Positions 53,706-63,871 are shown, numbered from the stretch's first letter. The stretch: DNA of 64,000 nt from an uncultured Alphaproteobacteria bacterium (GCA_902556405.1 CACDWF010000007.1:1-64000), one strand, 5' to 3'. Notes: generated from the letters alone by a model not told the origin. Program-made: numbers and translations.

Positions 53706-54377
53706 ATGCAAGATCATATTGTAAAAATAAAGAATATTTCAAAACTCTTCATCACTAAATCGGGGCCCCTCGAACTATTCACTGATGTAAATATAACCTT
53801 TTCTCCTTCAACTAGCTATGCCCTAATTGGAGAAAGCGGTGTCGGAAAATCAACACTTCTGCACATCGCTTCGGGTCTCGAAAAACCTTCAAGCGGCGAA
53901 GTATTTTTTGGTGACAAAAATTTTTGGAGTCTAAAGGCATCTAGCCAATCTTTTCTAAGACTTAACGACACAGCGATTATATTTCAGCAGTACAACTTGA
54001 TACCTTGTCTTAATGTTAAGGAGAATATTGAGTTTCAATCCAGGGTCAATAATTCTTATAACAGTGAATATATCGAGGAAATTATTGAAGATCTTCAAAT
54101 CACCAGATTATTAGGAGAGTGGCCAGAAAGTCTTTCTGGAGGAGAACAGCAAAGAGTAGCTATAGCGAGAGCATTAGCGGCGCAACCAAAAATATTATTT
54201 GCGGATGAACCTACTGGGAGTTTGGATGAAAAAAATTCAAAATTAGTTTTAGGCATGCTCTTAAATATTAACAAAAAATATAATACCAGTCTGGTAGTGA
54301 TAACACATTCTCAAGCTGTTGCCTCAAAATTAGAAGTATGTCTAGAGCTAAAATCAAAAAAAGTGTCGTACAGATGA
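53706..54377 (+). CDS. LolD/MacB-type ABC transporter ATPase
   Basis: The 223-residue ATPase has Walker [13 protein letters not shown]-loop FQQYNLIP, signature [17 protein letters not shown] and Walker [14 protein letters not shown], with switch histidine in VITHS. The sequence is typical of the LolD/MacB/FtsE export group rather than importers. The stop overlaps the permease start as ATGA. It is the energy unit for the FtsX-type permease and, by context, the AttH-like secreted lipocalin. Confidence 0.92.
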   Translation: MQDHIVKIKNISKLFITKSGPLELFTDVNITFSPSTSYALIGESGVGKSTLLHIASGLEKPSSGEVFFGDKNFWSLKASSQSFLRLNDTAIIFQQYNLIPCLNVKENIEFQSRVNNSYNSEYIEEIIEDLQITRLLGEWPESLSGGEQQRVAIARALAAQPKILFADEPTGSLDEKNSKLVLGMLLNINKKYNTSLVVITHSQAVASKLEVCLELKSKKVSYR

Positions 54378-56788
54378 AGCAATTTTTGCTTGTACTTAAA
54401 GTAATCGTCGCAAATTGGAAAAAGGCGAAAGGACAGCTTATTTTCACCATACTAGGGATCGCGATAGCATCTACTCTGTGGTCAGGAGTAGATCTCATCA
54501 ATAACCAGACAATAAAAGCACAAAAAAGATCCATTGATCTTTTACAAGCAGCTTTCAAACCCATAATTATTGATAAAGAGTTACCCTATGTAAGTCAGGC
54601 GGATTATACACAATTGCGGCTAGACGGATGGGTTGTTAATCCTGTGATTAGAGAAACCCTAAAGAACTCGAATATAACTATTATCGGGATCGACATTTTG
54701 GCAGATAGAAAAAAAATATTAGCTGGTGAAACAAATCTTGCTACTGAAAGCCTTTTAGAAATGCTAGCAAATGGCAATGACTTCCTATTTGGTTCTAGTA
54801 AAACTTTTGAAAAGATACAAAATCACCTGTCTGATTTTTCTAGGATAGAAAATGATCAAGTGCCTACTAATACTTTGATAGGAGACATCAGTTCTATACA
54901 AAGTCTACTGAATATTGAAGGTAAATTTACTTATCTCGAATATATAAATAGAAATTTAAACTCTCCTGATAATCTTACACTTGAAAACTTAATTTTAATT
55001 GATGATGATAGTGCCAATGAATTCGAGTTTATATCGGAAAGCTTTTCATTTAACATAAGAGCTTTCGGGTTTCTTTCTTTTTTCGTTGGAATGTTTATTG
55101 TATATACCAGCATTAGTATGGCATATGAGCAAAGAAACCTAACAATAAAAATATTGAAGACGATCGGAATTGAAAGAACTCTGATAAATTTATGTTTAAC
55201 AATGGAGTTATTTTTAATTTCACTATTTTCCGGATCCCTTGGAGCATTTGGTGGTTTTTTACTAGCCCGAGAACTTCTTCCCGATATAAATAACACTGTC
55301 TCTACGTTGTACAATAGCCCTGTGGATGGGAAAATTGACCTTTCAATTCGTTGGTTCTTACTCTGTGTGCTGATCTCTGGATTAGGCACTCTATTGGCTT
55401 GCTCTAGGGCAATTTTAAGAATTGATAAGTTAAATCCAGTGGAGTTGATAAATGAGGAGAAACCCCTCCCTAAGAAATGGCACCCAAAGTATATCTCGGT
55501 AACATTTGTACTTTTTACATCTGCTCTTTATTATTTATCGGTATCTTCCAACATCAAAATTTTCAACTTTCTATTTCTAGGATCAATTATTGTCGTAGGT
55601 TGTGCCATATTGCCCTCCCTTATTAAGCTCTTTTTGTTCTTCGCTGCCAAAAAATTACCTGAGCGGTTTGCTCTTTCATTTTGGCTTCTACGCGACACTC
55701 AAAAATTTGGCACACTTCTTTTTGCGGGCTATATCGCTTTTTTTTTAGCTCTTTCAATAAACGTTGGGGTGCACGGAATGGTAACTAGCTTTAAATCGAC
55801 GTTTGTAGAGTGGTTAGAGAACAGAATCTTCGCTGACTATTATATCAATATAGCGAATGAAATTAAGCTAGACGAAATACAAGCCATTGTTAAAAAATAT
55901 AATGGAGAAGTATATCCAATAATAAAGAATGAAGGTACCTTTAATGATGAGCCTGTCGAGATTTATGGGTTCAAGCCAACTGGAATTTATGAGAAAAATT
56001 GGCCTTTATTAAGAAATACCAAAAATGCTTGGGAGGAAATCAGGAATGGAAAGGCCATCTTTGTAAGCGAACAACTAGCTATCAGAGAAAAAATAGATTT
56101 AAATGATTTTTTAGAATTAGAAATTAATAATAAAAAACTTAATGTTCGAGTTAGTGGCATCTACGCAGATTATGGAAATCCACATAATCAATTGATGATG
56201 CAACTCGAACTTTACAGAACATTTTTTTCATCTCAAATTCCGAGCACCTTGGCTGTAAAGCTTGATGGCAATAAGCGTCTTCCATTTTACAAAGAGCTGT
56301 CATCAAATATTGGAATAATCTCAGAGACAATTATCGACCCAAAACAGGTACGAAAAATTTCTTTGGAAATTTTTAATAATACTTTCAAAATAAGTTTTCA
56401 ACTCGCGTTAATAACTTTGTTTGTGGCAGCTTTCACCCTTTATGCGAATCTAATGAGTATAAATAAATTAAGAAAAAAAGACCTACTACCAGTATATTTG
56501 GTAGGGTTCTCTGTTATCCAAGTATTTCGTTTGGAACTATTGAAGGTATTTATTTTAACTAATATTGTCAGTTTTTTTTCTATAGCCATGGGCGTAATAA
56601 TAGCTTTTATATTGTCGGAGGTAATAAACCCAAATTTCTTTGGATGGAAAATTCCGTTACAAGTTTTTCCAGGGTATTGGCTAAAAATCTGGTTTATTGC
56701 CACGCTGGCCTCACTTCTTTCCACAGTATTATCTCTCAGAAAGTCAAATGTTATACTGTCATCAAATTTTGATATAAGAAATGTTTAG
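54374..56788 (+). CDS. FtsX-domain ABC permease, large (AttF/AttG-like)
   Basis: The 804-residue membrane protein begins at ATG 54374, overlapping the ATPase stop in the classic ATGA arrangement. It has one N-terminal helix and a large extracytoplasmic region (to about 225). Two FtsX-like membrane bundles flank a second extracytoplasmic domain (about 490-650). Hydrophobic blocks at FGFLSFFVGMFIVYTSISM, MELFLISLFSGSLGAFGGFLL and ISFQLALITLFVAAFTLYANL mark the helices. The length means it may do the work of two subunits. Such transporters handle lipids or cell-envelope substrates. The next gene encodes a CrtC/AttH-like lipocalin. Confidence 0.88.
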   Translation: MKQFLLVLKVIVANWKKAKGQLIFTILGIAIASTLWSGVDLINNQTIKAQKRSIDLLQAAFKPIIIDKELPYVSQADYTQLRLDGWVVNPVIRETLKNSNITIIGIDILADRKKILAGETNLATESLLEMLANGNDFLFGSSKTFEKIQNHLSDFSRIENDQVPTNTLIGDISSIQSLLNIEGKFTYLEYINRNLNSPDNLTLENLILIDDDSANEFEFISESFSFNIRAFGFLSFFVGMFIVYTSISMAYEQRNLTIKILKTIGIERTLINLCLTMELFLISLFSGSLGAFGGFLLARELLPDINNTVSTLYNSPVDGKIDLSIRWFLLCVLISGLGTLLACSRAILRIDKLNPVELINEEKPLPKKWHPKYISVTFVLFTSALYYLSVSSNIKIFNFLFLGSIIVVGCAILPSLIKLFLFFAAKKLPERFALSFWLLRDTQKFGTLLFAGYIAFFLALSINVGVHGMVTSFKSTFVEWLENRIFADYYINIANEIKLDEIQAIVKKYNGEVYPIIKNEGTFNDEPVEIYGFKPTGIYEKNWPLLRNTKNAWEEIRNGKAIFVSEQLAIREKIDLNDFLELEINNKKLNVRVSGIYADYGNPHNQLMMQLELYRTFFSSQIPSTLAVKLDGNKRLPFYKELSSNIGIISETIIDPKQVRKISLEIFNNTFKISFQLALITLFVAAFTLYANLMSINKLRKKDLLPVYLVGFSVIQVFRLELLKVFILTNIVSFFSIAMGVIIAFILSEVINPNFFGWKIPLQVFPGYWLKIWFIATLASLLSTVLSLRKSNVILSSNFDIRNV

Positions 56789-56794
56789 ATCATT

Positions 56795-57832
56795 ATGAAT
56801 ATTAAGCTTTTAGGATTTTTCTTTTGTTTTTGGCTTTTGAATTATAATTTAATGGCTAACGAACATAAAAATAAATTCACGGTAGCTGACCCCAGCTATC
56901 AAATTACTTTTCCAAAAGACCATGGTCCGCATAAAAACTTTAGGATTGAATGGTGGTATTTAACAGCAAATCTAAAATCCGATTCCATTGATGACTTGGG
57001 AATTCAATGGACGTTGTTCAAGAGTACTCTTGTACCAAGATCTGACAAAAAAAGTAAAAATCTAGATGGCTTTTGGATGGCCCATAGCGCTATAACTACT
57101 AAAAATTTACATTATGCTGAGGAACGTTTTGCTCGTAAAGATAGTACACAGGCGGGCGTCACTCTAAGTCCATTTAAAGCCTGGATTGATAATTGGAGTA
57201 TCACTGGTGACAGTAAACTGGGAACTATCCAGTTAGTTTCTAGTGGTTTAGATTTCTCCGTTTCTTTAAGGTTTTCTACTAATATTAGCCCAGTATTACA
57301 AGGCGTTAACGGTTTCAGTAAAAAGTCAGAATATGAAGGAGCGTCTCACTATTATAGTCAACCCTTCTATACAGTAAAAGGTTGGGTAATTTTGAAGGGA
57401 GAGCGTCATATTGTAGAGGGTGTTGGTTGGCTAGACCGGGAATGGTCTAGTAATTTGTTAAACAAAAGCCAACTTGGCTGGGATTGGTTTTCTCTCCATC
57501 TTGATAATGGACAAAAGATAATGCTCTTCAAAGTACGACAAAATGATGGTAATGATTTTCTATCTGGAGCATGGATTAAACGAGATGGCTCTAAAGAACT
57601 GTTAAAGGCTAACGAAATTCAACTTGAAGAGACAGCGTATTCGACGATCAAGGGCAAAGAAATTCCAACTAAATGGAAAATTTCTCTTCTTGGAAGTAAT
57701 AATGTAGTTATCAACACTAAAGCTCTTAACATTGACTCTTGGATGGAGACTAGTTTCCCATACTGGGAAGGACCCATATCCTTTAGCGGTGATTTATCTG
57801 GCGTCGGTTATTTAGAAATGACAGGTTATTAA
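56795..57832 (+). CDS. CrtC/AttH-like lipocalin-fold secreted protein
   Basis: The 345-residue protein has a signal peptide (about 1-21) and the family pattern FPKDHGPHKNFRIEWWYLTANL and a late GVGWLDREWSSNL. AttH-type proteins are duplicated lipocalins first seen in the Agrobacterium att region and related to hydroxyneurosporene synthase CrtC; structures suggest lipid binding. Grouping with the ATPase and FtsX permease repeats the AttEFGH unit. No carotenoid genes are near, so CrtC hydratase activity is unlikely. It ends five bases before the convergent carD end. Confidence 0.88.
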   Translation: MNIKLLGFFFCFWLLNYNLMANEHKNKFTVADPSYQITFPKDHGPHKNFRIEWWYLTANLKSDSIDDLGIQWTLFKSTLVPRSDKKSKNLDGFWMAHSAITTKNLHYAEERFARKDSTQAGVTLSPFKAWIDNWSITGDSKLGTIQLVSSGLDFSVSLRFSTNISPVLQGVNGFSKKSEYEGASHYYSQPFYTVKGWVILKGERHIVEGVGWLDREWSSNLLNKSQLGWDWFSLHLDNGQKIMLFKVRQNDGNDFLSGAWIKRDGSKELLKANEIQLEETAYSTIKGKEIPTKWKISLLGSNNVVINTKALNIDSWMETSFPYWEGPISFSGDLSGVGYLEMTGY

Positions 57833-57837
57833 GCAGA

Positions 57838-58350
57838 TTAAGCTGCTTTACCTTCTAAAACCTTATCGACTTTCTCTTGAGCTTTTCGTTCTTCAACTCC
57901 GTCAACCGCGGCTATTTCTCTTGTTAGCCGTTCTAGAGCTGCTTCGTATAGCTGCCTTTCAGAATAAGATTGTTCTCTTTGTTCGTCGTTTCTATGGAGA
58001 TCTCTTACCACTTCTGCGATTAGGATTAGTTCTCCAGAATTTATTTTTTGTTCATAATCTTGTGCACGCCTAGACCACATTGCTCTTTTAACCTTGGCTT
58101 TGCCACCAATAACCTGCAATGCTTTCCCTATAATGTTTGGGCTAGACAACTTGCGCATACCGGTGGACACAATTTTATCTTTTGGAACTTTGAGAGTCAT
58201 TTTATCCTTCTCGAAGGAGAGGACAAACATTTTTAGCTCAAAGCCAGCAACATTTTGTACTTCTTCATCAATTATTCTACCAACACCATGTGAAGGATAA
58301 ACCACAAAATCGTCAATTTGAAAATCTTCAGTTGATATTTCACTATCCAT
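57838..58350 (-). CDS. carD: CarD-family transcription regulator
   Basis: The 170-residue protein has the CarD N-terminal RNA-polymerase-interaction domain (VYPSHGVGRIIDEEVQNVAGFELKMFVLSFEKDKMTLKVP) and a helical C-terminal DNA-binding part (MWSRRAQDYEQKINSGELILIAEVVRDL). CarD stabilises open promoter complexes and tunes rRNA and growth-related transcription. The order carD, fdxA, S4 protein, helicase recurs in alphaproteobacteria. Confidence 0.94.
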   Translation of the reverse strand: MDSEISTEDFQIDDFVVYPSHGVGRIIDEEVQNVAGFELKMFVLSFEKDKMTLKVPKDKIVSTGMRKLSSPNIIGKALQVIGGKAKVKRAMWSRRAQDYEQKINSGELILIAEVVRDLHRNDEQREQSYSERQLYEAALERLTREIAAVDGVEERKAQEKVDKVLEGKAA

Positions 58351-58415
58351 TAAAATTCACCACTAATCAAAAAAAGTTGGTGTAGCATAATTAAAAAAAA
58401 ATTTCTACCTAAAAA

Positions 58416-58754
58416 TTAATCCCCTTCTCCCGGTTTATCGGAGAAGAATTTCTCAAGTTTACCTGGTTCGTCTTCCATTTTATCTGCATCTGGTAACGGA
58501 TCTCTTCTAATTGTAATGTTTGGCCACTGCTCGGAATATTTTCTGTTAAACTCAACCCATTCAGCAGCGTCAGGTTCTGTATCGGGCTTAATAGCATCTG
58601 CTGGACACTCTGGTTCACATACACCACAGTCGATACACTCATCAGGGTGAATAACAAGCATATTTTCACCCTCGTAGAAGCAATCGACAGGGCAAACATC
58701 AACACAGTCCGTATATTTACATCCTATGCACTTGTCATTGACAATGTAGGTCAA
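58416..58754 (-). CDS. fdxA: 7Fe ferredoxin FdxA
   Basis: The 112-residue electron carrier has two iron-sulfur motifs. [14 protein letters not shown] followed by CFYEG is the 3Fe-4S half. [17 protein letters not shown] is the 4Fe-4S half. The C-terminal extension ([25 protein letters not shown]) is typical of alphaproteobacterial FdxA. It lies upstream of carD and downstream of the S4 protein gene. Confidence 0.95.
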   Translation of the reverse strand: MTYIVNDKCIGCKYTDCVDVCPVDCFYEGENMLVIHPDECIDCGVCEPECPADAIKPDTEPDAAEWVEFNRKYSEQWPNITIRRDPLPDADKMEDEPGKLEKFFSDKPGEGD

Positions 58755-58793
58755 CTAGCTCTCCCAAATATATCCTACTATTAATAATAAGAT

Positions 58794-59192
58794 TTAATTA
58801 TTGGAAAGAAAGTTTAATTTTTCTTTAAGAGCTTTTAAATTTCTCCTCGCCTTTTTATTGGGTTTATATTTTTCTCTTGATTGAAAAAATTTTTTAGCTT
58901 GCTTATTGTCTTCTTCTAATATTTTATAGAACGCTTTAGCTTTTTCGAAAGAAACTCTCTTTACAGCTATCTCCTCAACCAAGATTGTTTTTCTTACCCA
59001 ATCGTTCTCTATAACCAATTTACTACCCACATTTAAAGGAGAAGCGGGCTTTGTTGTGATTTTTCCAGATAACCGTACCAAACCTTTTTTAATATTTGAA
59101 GCTGCTAAATTTCTCGTTTTATAGAGTCGTGCTGCCCATAACCATAAATCTAATCGACACTGGGATAGTTTTGGTTTTTCAAAAACAGTCAA
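58794..59192 (-). CDS. S4-domain RNA-binding protein (HslR-like)
   Basis: The 132-residue protein begins with an S4 domain (QCRLDLWLWAARLYKTRNLAASNIKKGLVRLSGK). A basic, lysine-rich tail follows (about residues 95-130). HslR/Hsp15-like proteins bind stalled 50S subunits carrying nascent chains. Its start overlaps the helicase stop by 4 bp (ATGA), so it is coupled to an RNA helicase, a sensible RNA-handling pair. Confidence 0.9.
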   Translation of the reverse strand: MTVFEKPKLSQCRLDLWLWAARLYKTRNLAASNIKKGLVRLSGKITTKPASPLNVGSKLVIENDWVRKTILVEEIAVKRVSFEKAKAFYKILEEDNKQAKKFFQSREKYKPNKKARRNLKALKEKLNFLSNN

Positions 59193-61795
59193 TTTTTGAG
59201 AAGAACTCGTAGCGAAGAAAAGGGGGAGTCATTTTTTGCAATTCTATTATTTTGTTTTTTCTTTTTGTATTGGTGCCTCTTCTTTTTTATTGCATCAGAA
59301 ATTTCAATTTGTTTTGCTTTTTTGTTCAACAATTGTTTTTTGAACATTACCCTGTAGTAATCACTGTCTTTCTCAAGAGTAATTACTTCATCACCTTTTT
59401 CAACTTTCTCATATTTTATTTCATAGCTAAGATTCTTTATAAGCTCCGCAAAGTTTTCCACACCTAATCCAGTAATCGACAACATAGCCGGTTGAACTAC
59501 TATCCATTCATCCTTGGTACACTCTTTGATTAAGAAATAGAGTCTTTCAAGCATATCTATTCGTACAGCTCTATTTCCAGCCACAAAAAAGCCTGCAACT
59601 AAATATTGCTTTTTAGAGATATTTTTGTCGAATTCAACTGTGACAAGGCCTGGCGGGGGCTGAAATGTTTTACTCTCAAGCGTAACATAAAAAGCATTAA
59701 ACAAAGCGATTCTTAGCTTCGATGCTTCTGGTTTGAGAAGCGTTGCATCATAAATTGTTTTATAGCCAAATTTTATACCTAAGTTTCTGAGGTTAACTTT
59801 AGACTCATTATCGATACTTTTGAATTGGTCTATAACCTGCGACTTTATAACTACGCCCAAATTATTTACAAAAATATGGGCAAACCCCGCAGCTGCGCCA
59901 CTGAACTCATTACTATTTGCAAGACTTTGAAGATTGGGCATGAGGGTTTCAATTTTATTTGCAATAAAAATATCGAGCTTTCTTTGAATTTTTTCTAAGT
60001 TACCTTTATTAAGCTCATCTGACTTGGTTAACTTTACTTTTGGGGTCAATATTTTTTGACCCTTTTCTAGTTCCCCAACCTTACTGCCATGCCACAGCAC
60101 TTGTCCATCTATAGTTAGGGCAATTTCACTCTGAGGCGCTTCGTAAAAACGATTCACTAAATCTACAAGATGTTGATGCAAAAAGGGTCTCGCGACCTGC
60201 ATTAACTTCTTATTCTCTAATACAGATCCTCCTCCAGAGAGATTGAAAACAAACCCCTCCATCTTTCCAAATAGATGCCCTTTAATATAGAAGCAGCTAT
60301 CCTCGCGTAATTCAAAATCTTTTTTATCAAAATTTTCTGACATTCCCTTTTTTATCAAGACTGACCTCCTGAGGTCAACAAATCGTTGTGTTAGTTTCTT
60401 ATGCAAGGCATCTGACAGCCTATCCTCGATACTCCTGGTTATATCTATAAAATATGCACTATCTATTAACCATTTGTTAATGTTAGCGACAAATGACCAA
60501 GTTCTTATGAAGGCTAACCTTTTAGACAAAATATCTATATCACCTTCAATACTATCTAGCCGATCAATCTCCATTTTAAGCCAATCAGAGGGAATAAATC
60601 CTTGACTTCTTACAAAATCAAAAATTTTCAAAATTAGACCTGCATGATCCTGATTGGAAATCTTCCTAAAATCTGGTATTTGGCATGCCTTCCATAAAAG
60701 CTCAACTTCGTCTCGTTTCATTTCTTTTAAAAGCTCAGAATTATTTAACTTGATAAATTTCAAAATACTGATATCAGATCCATCTTGAGAACGCTCTAAA
60801 TACTCTTGACTTGCCATCAGATCTAGTGACTTTATAAGCACCCCAATGTTATTAAAGTTCAGTTCAGTATTACGCCATTTTATTTTTCTGAGCATCGGAA
60901 AGATATTATTCTCAATATCGTTAATCAGCATTTCCCCCATTTGCTTTATGCTTCCAGTTTCACCAAAGAACCCATCTGTTGTGTAACGTCCCGCGCGACC
61001 AGCAATCTGTGCAATTTCTAAAGTATTCAAGGGTCTTAGACGACGTCCATCAAATTTTTGCATCGCAGCAAAATAAACGTTATTTATTGGTAAGTTAAGT
61101 CCCATACCTATTGCATCAGTTGCGACTATATGATCAACATCCCCATTTTGGTACAGTTCAACCTGCGCATTTCTCGTTTTTGGAGAAAGTGCTCCCAACA
61201 CAACTGCCGCCCCACCCTTAGATGTTCTTAAATGCTCGGCCATCTCATAAACTCTATCAACTGAGAAATCTACTACTGCTGACCGGGGACTCAATTTAGA
61301 TATGTTCTTCTTTCCAGAATAACTCAACCGTGAAAGTCTGTCTCTGTTAACTATTTCAACATCGGGGATTATAATTTTTATTAAATCCTTTATTATGTTT
61401 GACCCCAAAAATAGTGTCTCAAATTGTCCACGTGAATATAATAACTTGTCGGTAAATATATGTCCTCTCTCTTCATCTGCACACAATTGAATTTCATCAA
61501 CTGCTAAAAACTCAAATGACATACCAACTGGCATGGCCTCAGTCGTACAGACCCAATATCGCGCATGTTTTCCTCGTATTTTTTCTTCGCCGGTATTAAG
61601 TACAACGTTTTCCACCCCCTTTAATGAGACAAGTCGATCGTATATTTCTCTAGCAAGTAGCCTCAGGGGAACGCCTATCACTCCACTTTTGTAGGAAATC
61701 ATCCTTTCCAAGGCATAATACGTTTTGCCGGTGTTTGTAGGACCTAAAACCGCTCTACATATCGAGGAACTCTTATTGCCAGGTTTGAAATTCAT
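59189..61795 (-). CDS. Suv3-type DExQ RNA/DNA helicase
   Basis: The 868-residue helicase resembles the mitochondrial Suv3 degradosome helicase, in keeping with its alphaproteobacterial occurrence. Walker A is GPTNTGKT (18-25), the motif II box is DEIQ (100-103), and motif VI is QIAGRAGR (263-270). A long C-terminal region (after about 480) contains a helical module. The tail is strongly basic (IKKKRHQYKKKKQNN). It probably unwinds structured RNA for turnover. It overlaps the S4 gene. Confidence 0.92.
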   Translation of the reverse strand: MNFKPGNKSSSICRAVLGPTNTGKTYYALERMISYKSGVIGVPLRLLAREIYDRLVSLKGVENVVLNTGEEKIRGKHARYWVCTTEAMPVGMSFEFLAVDEIQLCADEERGHIFTDKLLYSRGQFETLFLGSNIIKDLIKIIIPDVEIVNRDRLSRLSYSGKKNISKLSPRSAVVDFSVDRVYEMAEHLRTSKGGAAVVLGALSPKTRNAQVELYQNGDVDHIVATDAIGMGLNLPINNVYFAAMQKFDGRRLRPLNTLEIAQIAGRAGRYTTDGFFGETGSIKQMGEMLINDIENNIFPMLRKIKWRNTELNFNNIGVLIKSLDLMASQEYLERSQDGSDISILKFIKLNNSELLKEMKRDEVELLWKACQIPDFRKISNQDHAGLILKIFDFVRSQGFIPSDWLKMEIDRLDSIEGDIDILSKRLAFIRTWSFVANINKWLIDSAYFIDITRSIEDRLSDALHKKLTQRFVDLRRSVLIKKGMSENFDKKDFELREDSCFYIKGHLFGKMEGFVFNLSGGGSVLENKKLMQVARPFLHQHLVDLVNRFYEAPQSEIALTIDGQVLWHGSKVGELEKGQKILTPKVKLTKSDELNKGNLEKIQRKLDIFIANKIETLMPNLQSLANSNEFSGAAAGFAHIFVNNLGVVIKSQVIDQFKSIDNESKVNLRNLGIKFGYKTIYDATLLKPEASKLRIALFNAFYVTLESKTFQPPPGLVTVEFDKNISKKQYLVAGFFVAGNRAVRIDMLERLYFLIKECTKDEWIVVQPAMLSITGLGVENFAELIKNLSYEIKYEKVEKGDEVITLEKDSDYYRVMFKKQLLNKKAKQIEISDAIKKKRHQYKKKKQNNRIAKNDSPFSSLRVLLKN

Positions 61796-61920
61796 TTGAA
61801 AATATTTTATAATTTAGTGACTATAGGTTTTCAAGTATAGTTTGGAACACTTTTTCAATAGCAGTATATTTTATAAAACCTGTAAGCAAAAAACTGAAAT
61901 TTTTAAATAGAAAGAATATT

Positions 61921-62211
61921 ATGAGTGAAATTCTAGAAAAGGCTGTTGAAGCGATAAGCGATAAAATGGCAGGAGCAGCTTTTGATTCAAGTGTTAAGTT
62001 TAAAATTGAAGCTGAGGGCTCCATAGTTGTAGATGGTGAGGGGGTAAGAGTATCCGATGAAGAAACTGATTGTACATTAGTTGCTTCTCTTGAAGTCTTC
62101 ACAAAAATTCTTGACGGCGATATGAATGCGACAGAGGCCTACATGACAGGATCATTAAAGGTAGAAGGCTCAATGAGTGCTGCTATGGAATTGAGTAACA
62201 TACTAGCCTAG
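61921..62211 (+). CDS. SCP2 sterol-carrier-domain protein
   Basis: The 96-residue protein is a single SCP2 domain: VKFKIEAEGSIVVDGEGVRVS, then CTLVASLEVFTKILDGDMNATEAYMTGSLKVEGSMSAAMELSNIL. The SCP2 pocket binds acyl-CoA or other lipids. It lies 7 bp before an alpha/beta hydrolase on the same strand, and the two probably handle the same lipid. A 125-bp AT-rich intergenic separates it from the divergent helicase. Confidence 0.9.
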   Translation: MSEILEKAVEAISDKMAGAAFDSSVKFKIEAEGSIVVDGEGVRVSDEETDCTLVASLEVFTKILDGDMNATEAYMTGSLKVEGSMSAAMELSNILA

Positions 62212-62218
62212 AAAATTA

Positions 62219-63157
62219 ATGGAGACAAATCTCAGCAAATATATGCTTGAGAATGGGCAAACCGTATTCAAAAAATCTAAAGATGGAAGAAAAATACGGA
62301 CGGCAATTTGGACAACCCAAAAAAAGAAAGTGTATGGAACAGTTTTTTTTCTAAATGGTCATCGTGAGTTCATAGAAAAGTATTCAGACACATTTGAGTT
62401 TTTTATTAAAACAGGCTTCAACGTCATAACACTTGATTGGAGAGGTTGGGGACTTTCTGAACGACCCTTTCCTAACAGGCCCAAAATCCAACACATTTCT
62501 AGTGCTGGGGAATATCAATTGGACCTAGATAATATTATTAGTTTAGCGAAGGAAAAAAGTTTAACCAATCCATGGTACCTAGTTGCTCATTCCTTGGGTT
62601 GTCTTATAGGGTTGAGAAGACTGATATCAGAGCCATTATGTTTTGAAAAATACATTTTCTTATCTCCACTCTGGGGTCGTTTCCCTCATGTTCCAAGACC
62701 AATTCAAAGATTTGTTATAAAAACCGAAAAAGCACTGCGATTTTTGGGATTAATAATGGTTACCGAGCAAAACCCAGAAAAATATATGCCATATTCTCTG
62801 ACAGTAGAATTTAAAAAAAACACTCTTACATCCGATGGTAAACAATTTAAACGCCTGCAGACAATATTAAGAGAAAACAAAAATTTGCATAGTGGCACAC
62901 CAACCCTTGGTTATTTTATTGAAATATTGAAGGAAATTGACGCACTGAGCCTGACTGAGATACCAAATAGAAAAATATTGGTATTGCTTGCTGAGCTGGA
63001 ACAGATAACTGATAACAAAGCAGTCACGAAAGCAATTGAGAGGTTTGAATTCATTGATGTAGTTACAATCAAAGAGGCTCAACATGAAATCTTAATTGAA
63101 AAAGAAAAAATTAGACGAGAAGCTCTATCCTTGATGGACACATTTCTTAAATCGTAA
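62219..63157 (+). CDS. Alpha/beta hydrolase, lysophospholipase-like
   Basis: The 312-residue protein contains HG-type VFFLNGHREFIEKY, DWRGWGLSERP and the nucleophile elbow AHSLG (Ser in LVAHSLGCLIGLRR). A late histidine (EAQHEILIEK) completes the triad. The sequence resembles PldB/monoacylglycerol lipase-type hydrolases. It converges on the phosphatase gene with no spacer and is paired with SCP2. Confidence 0.88.
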   Translation: METNLSKYMLENGQTVFKKSKDGRKIRTAIWTTQKKKVYGTVFFLNGHREFIEKYSDTFEFFIKTGFNVITLDWRGWGLSERPFPNRPKIQHISSAGEYQLDLDNIISLAKEKSLTNPWYLVAHSLGCLIGLRRLISEPLCFEKYIFLSPLWGRFPHVPRPIQRFVIKTEKALRFLGLIMVTEQNPEKYMPYSLTVEFKKNTLTSDGKQFKRLQTILRENKNLHSGTPTLGYFIEILKEIDALSLTEIPNRKILVLLAELEQITDNKAVTKAIERFEFIDVVTIKEAQHEILIEKEKIRREALSLMDTFLKS

Positions 63158-63871
63158 TTATCTACTATGCTCACTAAAAATACTGATAATTTGCTTATGA
63201 ACTAGCGGATCACCGGAGGCAATAACATCTCCCCCAGTCAATGGATATGAACCGTCAAGATTACTTATGATACCACCGGAAGATAAGATAATAGCCTCCG
63301 GTGCCCTAATATCATACTCTTGAAGACCAAATTCAATTACAGCGTCAATGTATCCTTCAGCTAACATGGCGTATGCATAACAATCTAATCCGTACCTATC
63401 TAATTTTGAAAGCCTCATGATTTCATTTAAACCCGTTTGAAATGTTTGGCTTGATATTGTAGGAGATGACGTCGCAACGACTGCATTGGCTAAATTTTCA
63501 CATTTTCTGACACTAATAGACTTTGGATTATTGCTTTTAAGGTTGATTTTCTTGAAAGCTTTTCCAAAGCCCCCCCAAAAAAGTTCGCCGGTAAATGGCT
63601 GATAAATAACGCCCATTATTGGTTTAGTGTTTCGAACCAGAGATAAAAGAACCCCCCATGTTGGAATGCCTGAAATGAAGGCTTTTGTTCCATCAATAGG
63701 GTCTATGATCCACGTGAAGTCAGTTGAACCACTTTTCTTTCCGTACTCTTCCCCTACTATTGAGTCATTTGGATAAAGTTTTTCAATCATTTTCCTTATT
63801 TTTTTTTCTGCTGACTTATCTGCAATTGTCACGGGGTTGAAAGAAATTTTGGATTTATTCTCAATAATCAA
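63158..63871 (-). CDS. Inositol-monophosphatase/HisN-family phosphatase, 5' end uncertain
   Basis: This magnesium-dependent phosphatase has the IMPase signatures VGEEYG, WIIDPIDGTKAFISG and the late QEYDIRAPEAIILSSGG. Pattern and length suggest histidinol-phosphatase (HisN) or a CysQ/inositol phosphatase. The TTG at 63871 gives 237 residues, but translated DNA upstream to about 63955 continues the family (SLCENAIDIVYEAGKITNNYF), so the true protein is longer. In frame, no ATG, GTG or TTG occurs between 63871 and a TAA at 63998-64000. Either a frame change near the edge or a non-standard start is involved. Confidence 0.85.
   Translation of the reverse strand: MIIENKSKISFNPVTIADKSAEKKIRKMIEKLYPNDSIVGEEYGKKSGSTDFTWIIDPIDGTKAFISGIPTWGVLLSLVRNTKPIMGVIYQPFTGELFWGGFGKAFKKINLKSNNPKSISVRKCENLANAVVATSSPTISSQTFQTGLNEIMRLSKLDRYGLDCYAYAMLAEGYIDAVIEFGLQEYDIRAPEAIILSSGGIISNLDGSYPLTGGDVIASGDPLVHKQIISIFSEHSR

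Noticed and set aside
56795-57832. CrtC carotenoid hydratase
   Set aside because: Only the fold matches; no carotenoid genes are nearby and the ABC transporter context fits AttH better.
58351-58415. Complementary CACCA/TGGTG pair between fdxA and carD
   Set aside because: The arms are only 5 bp with a long loop and no U-tract; too weak to call a terminator.
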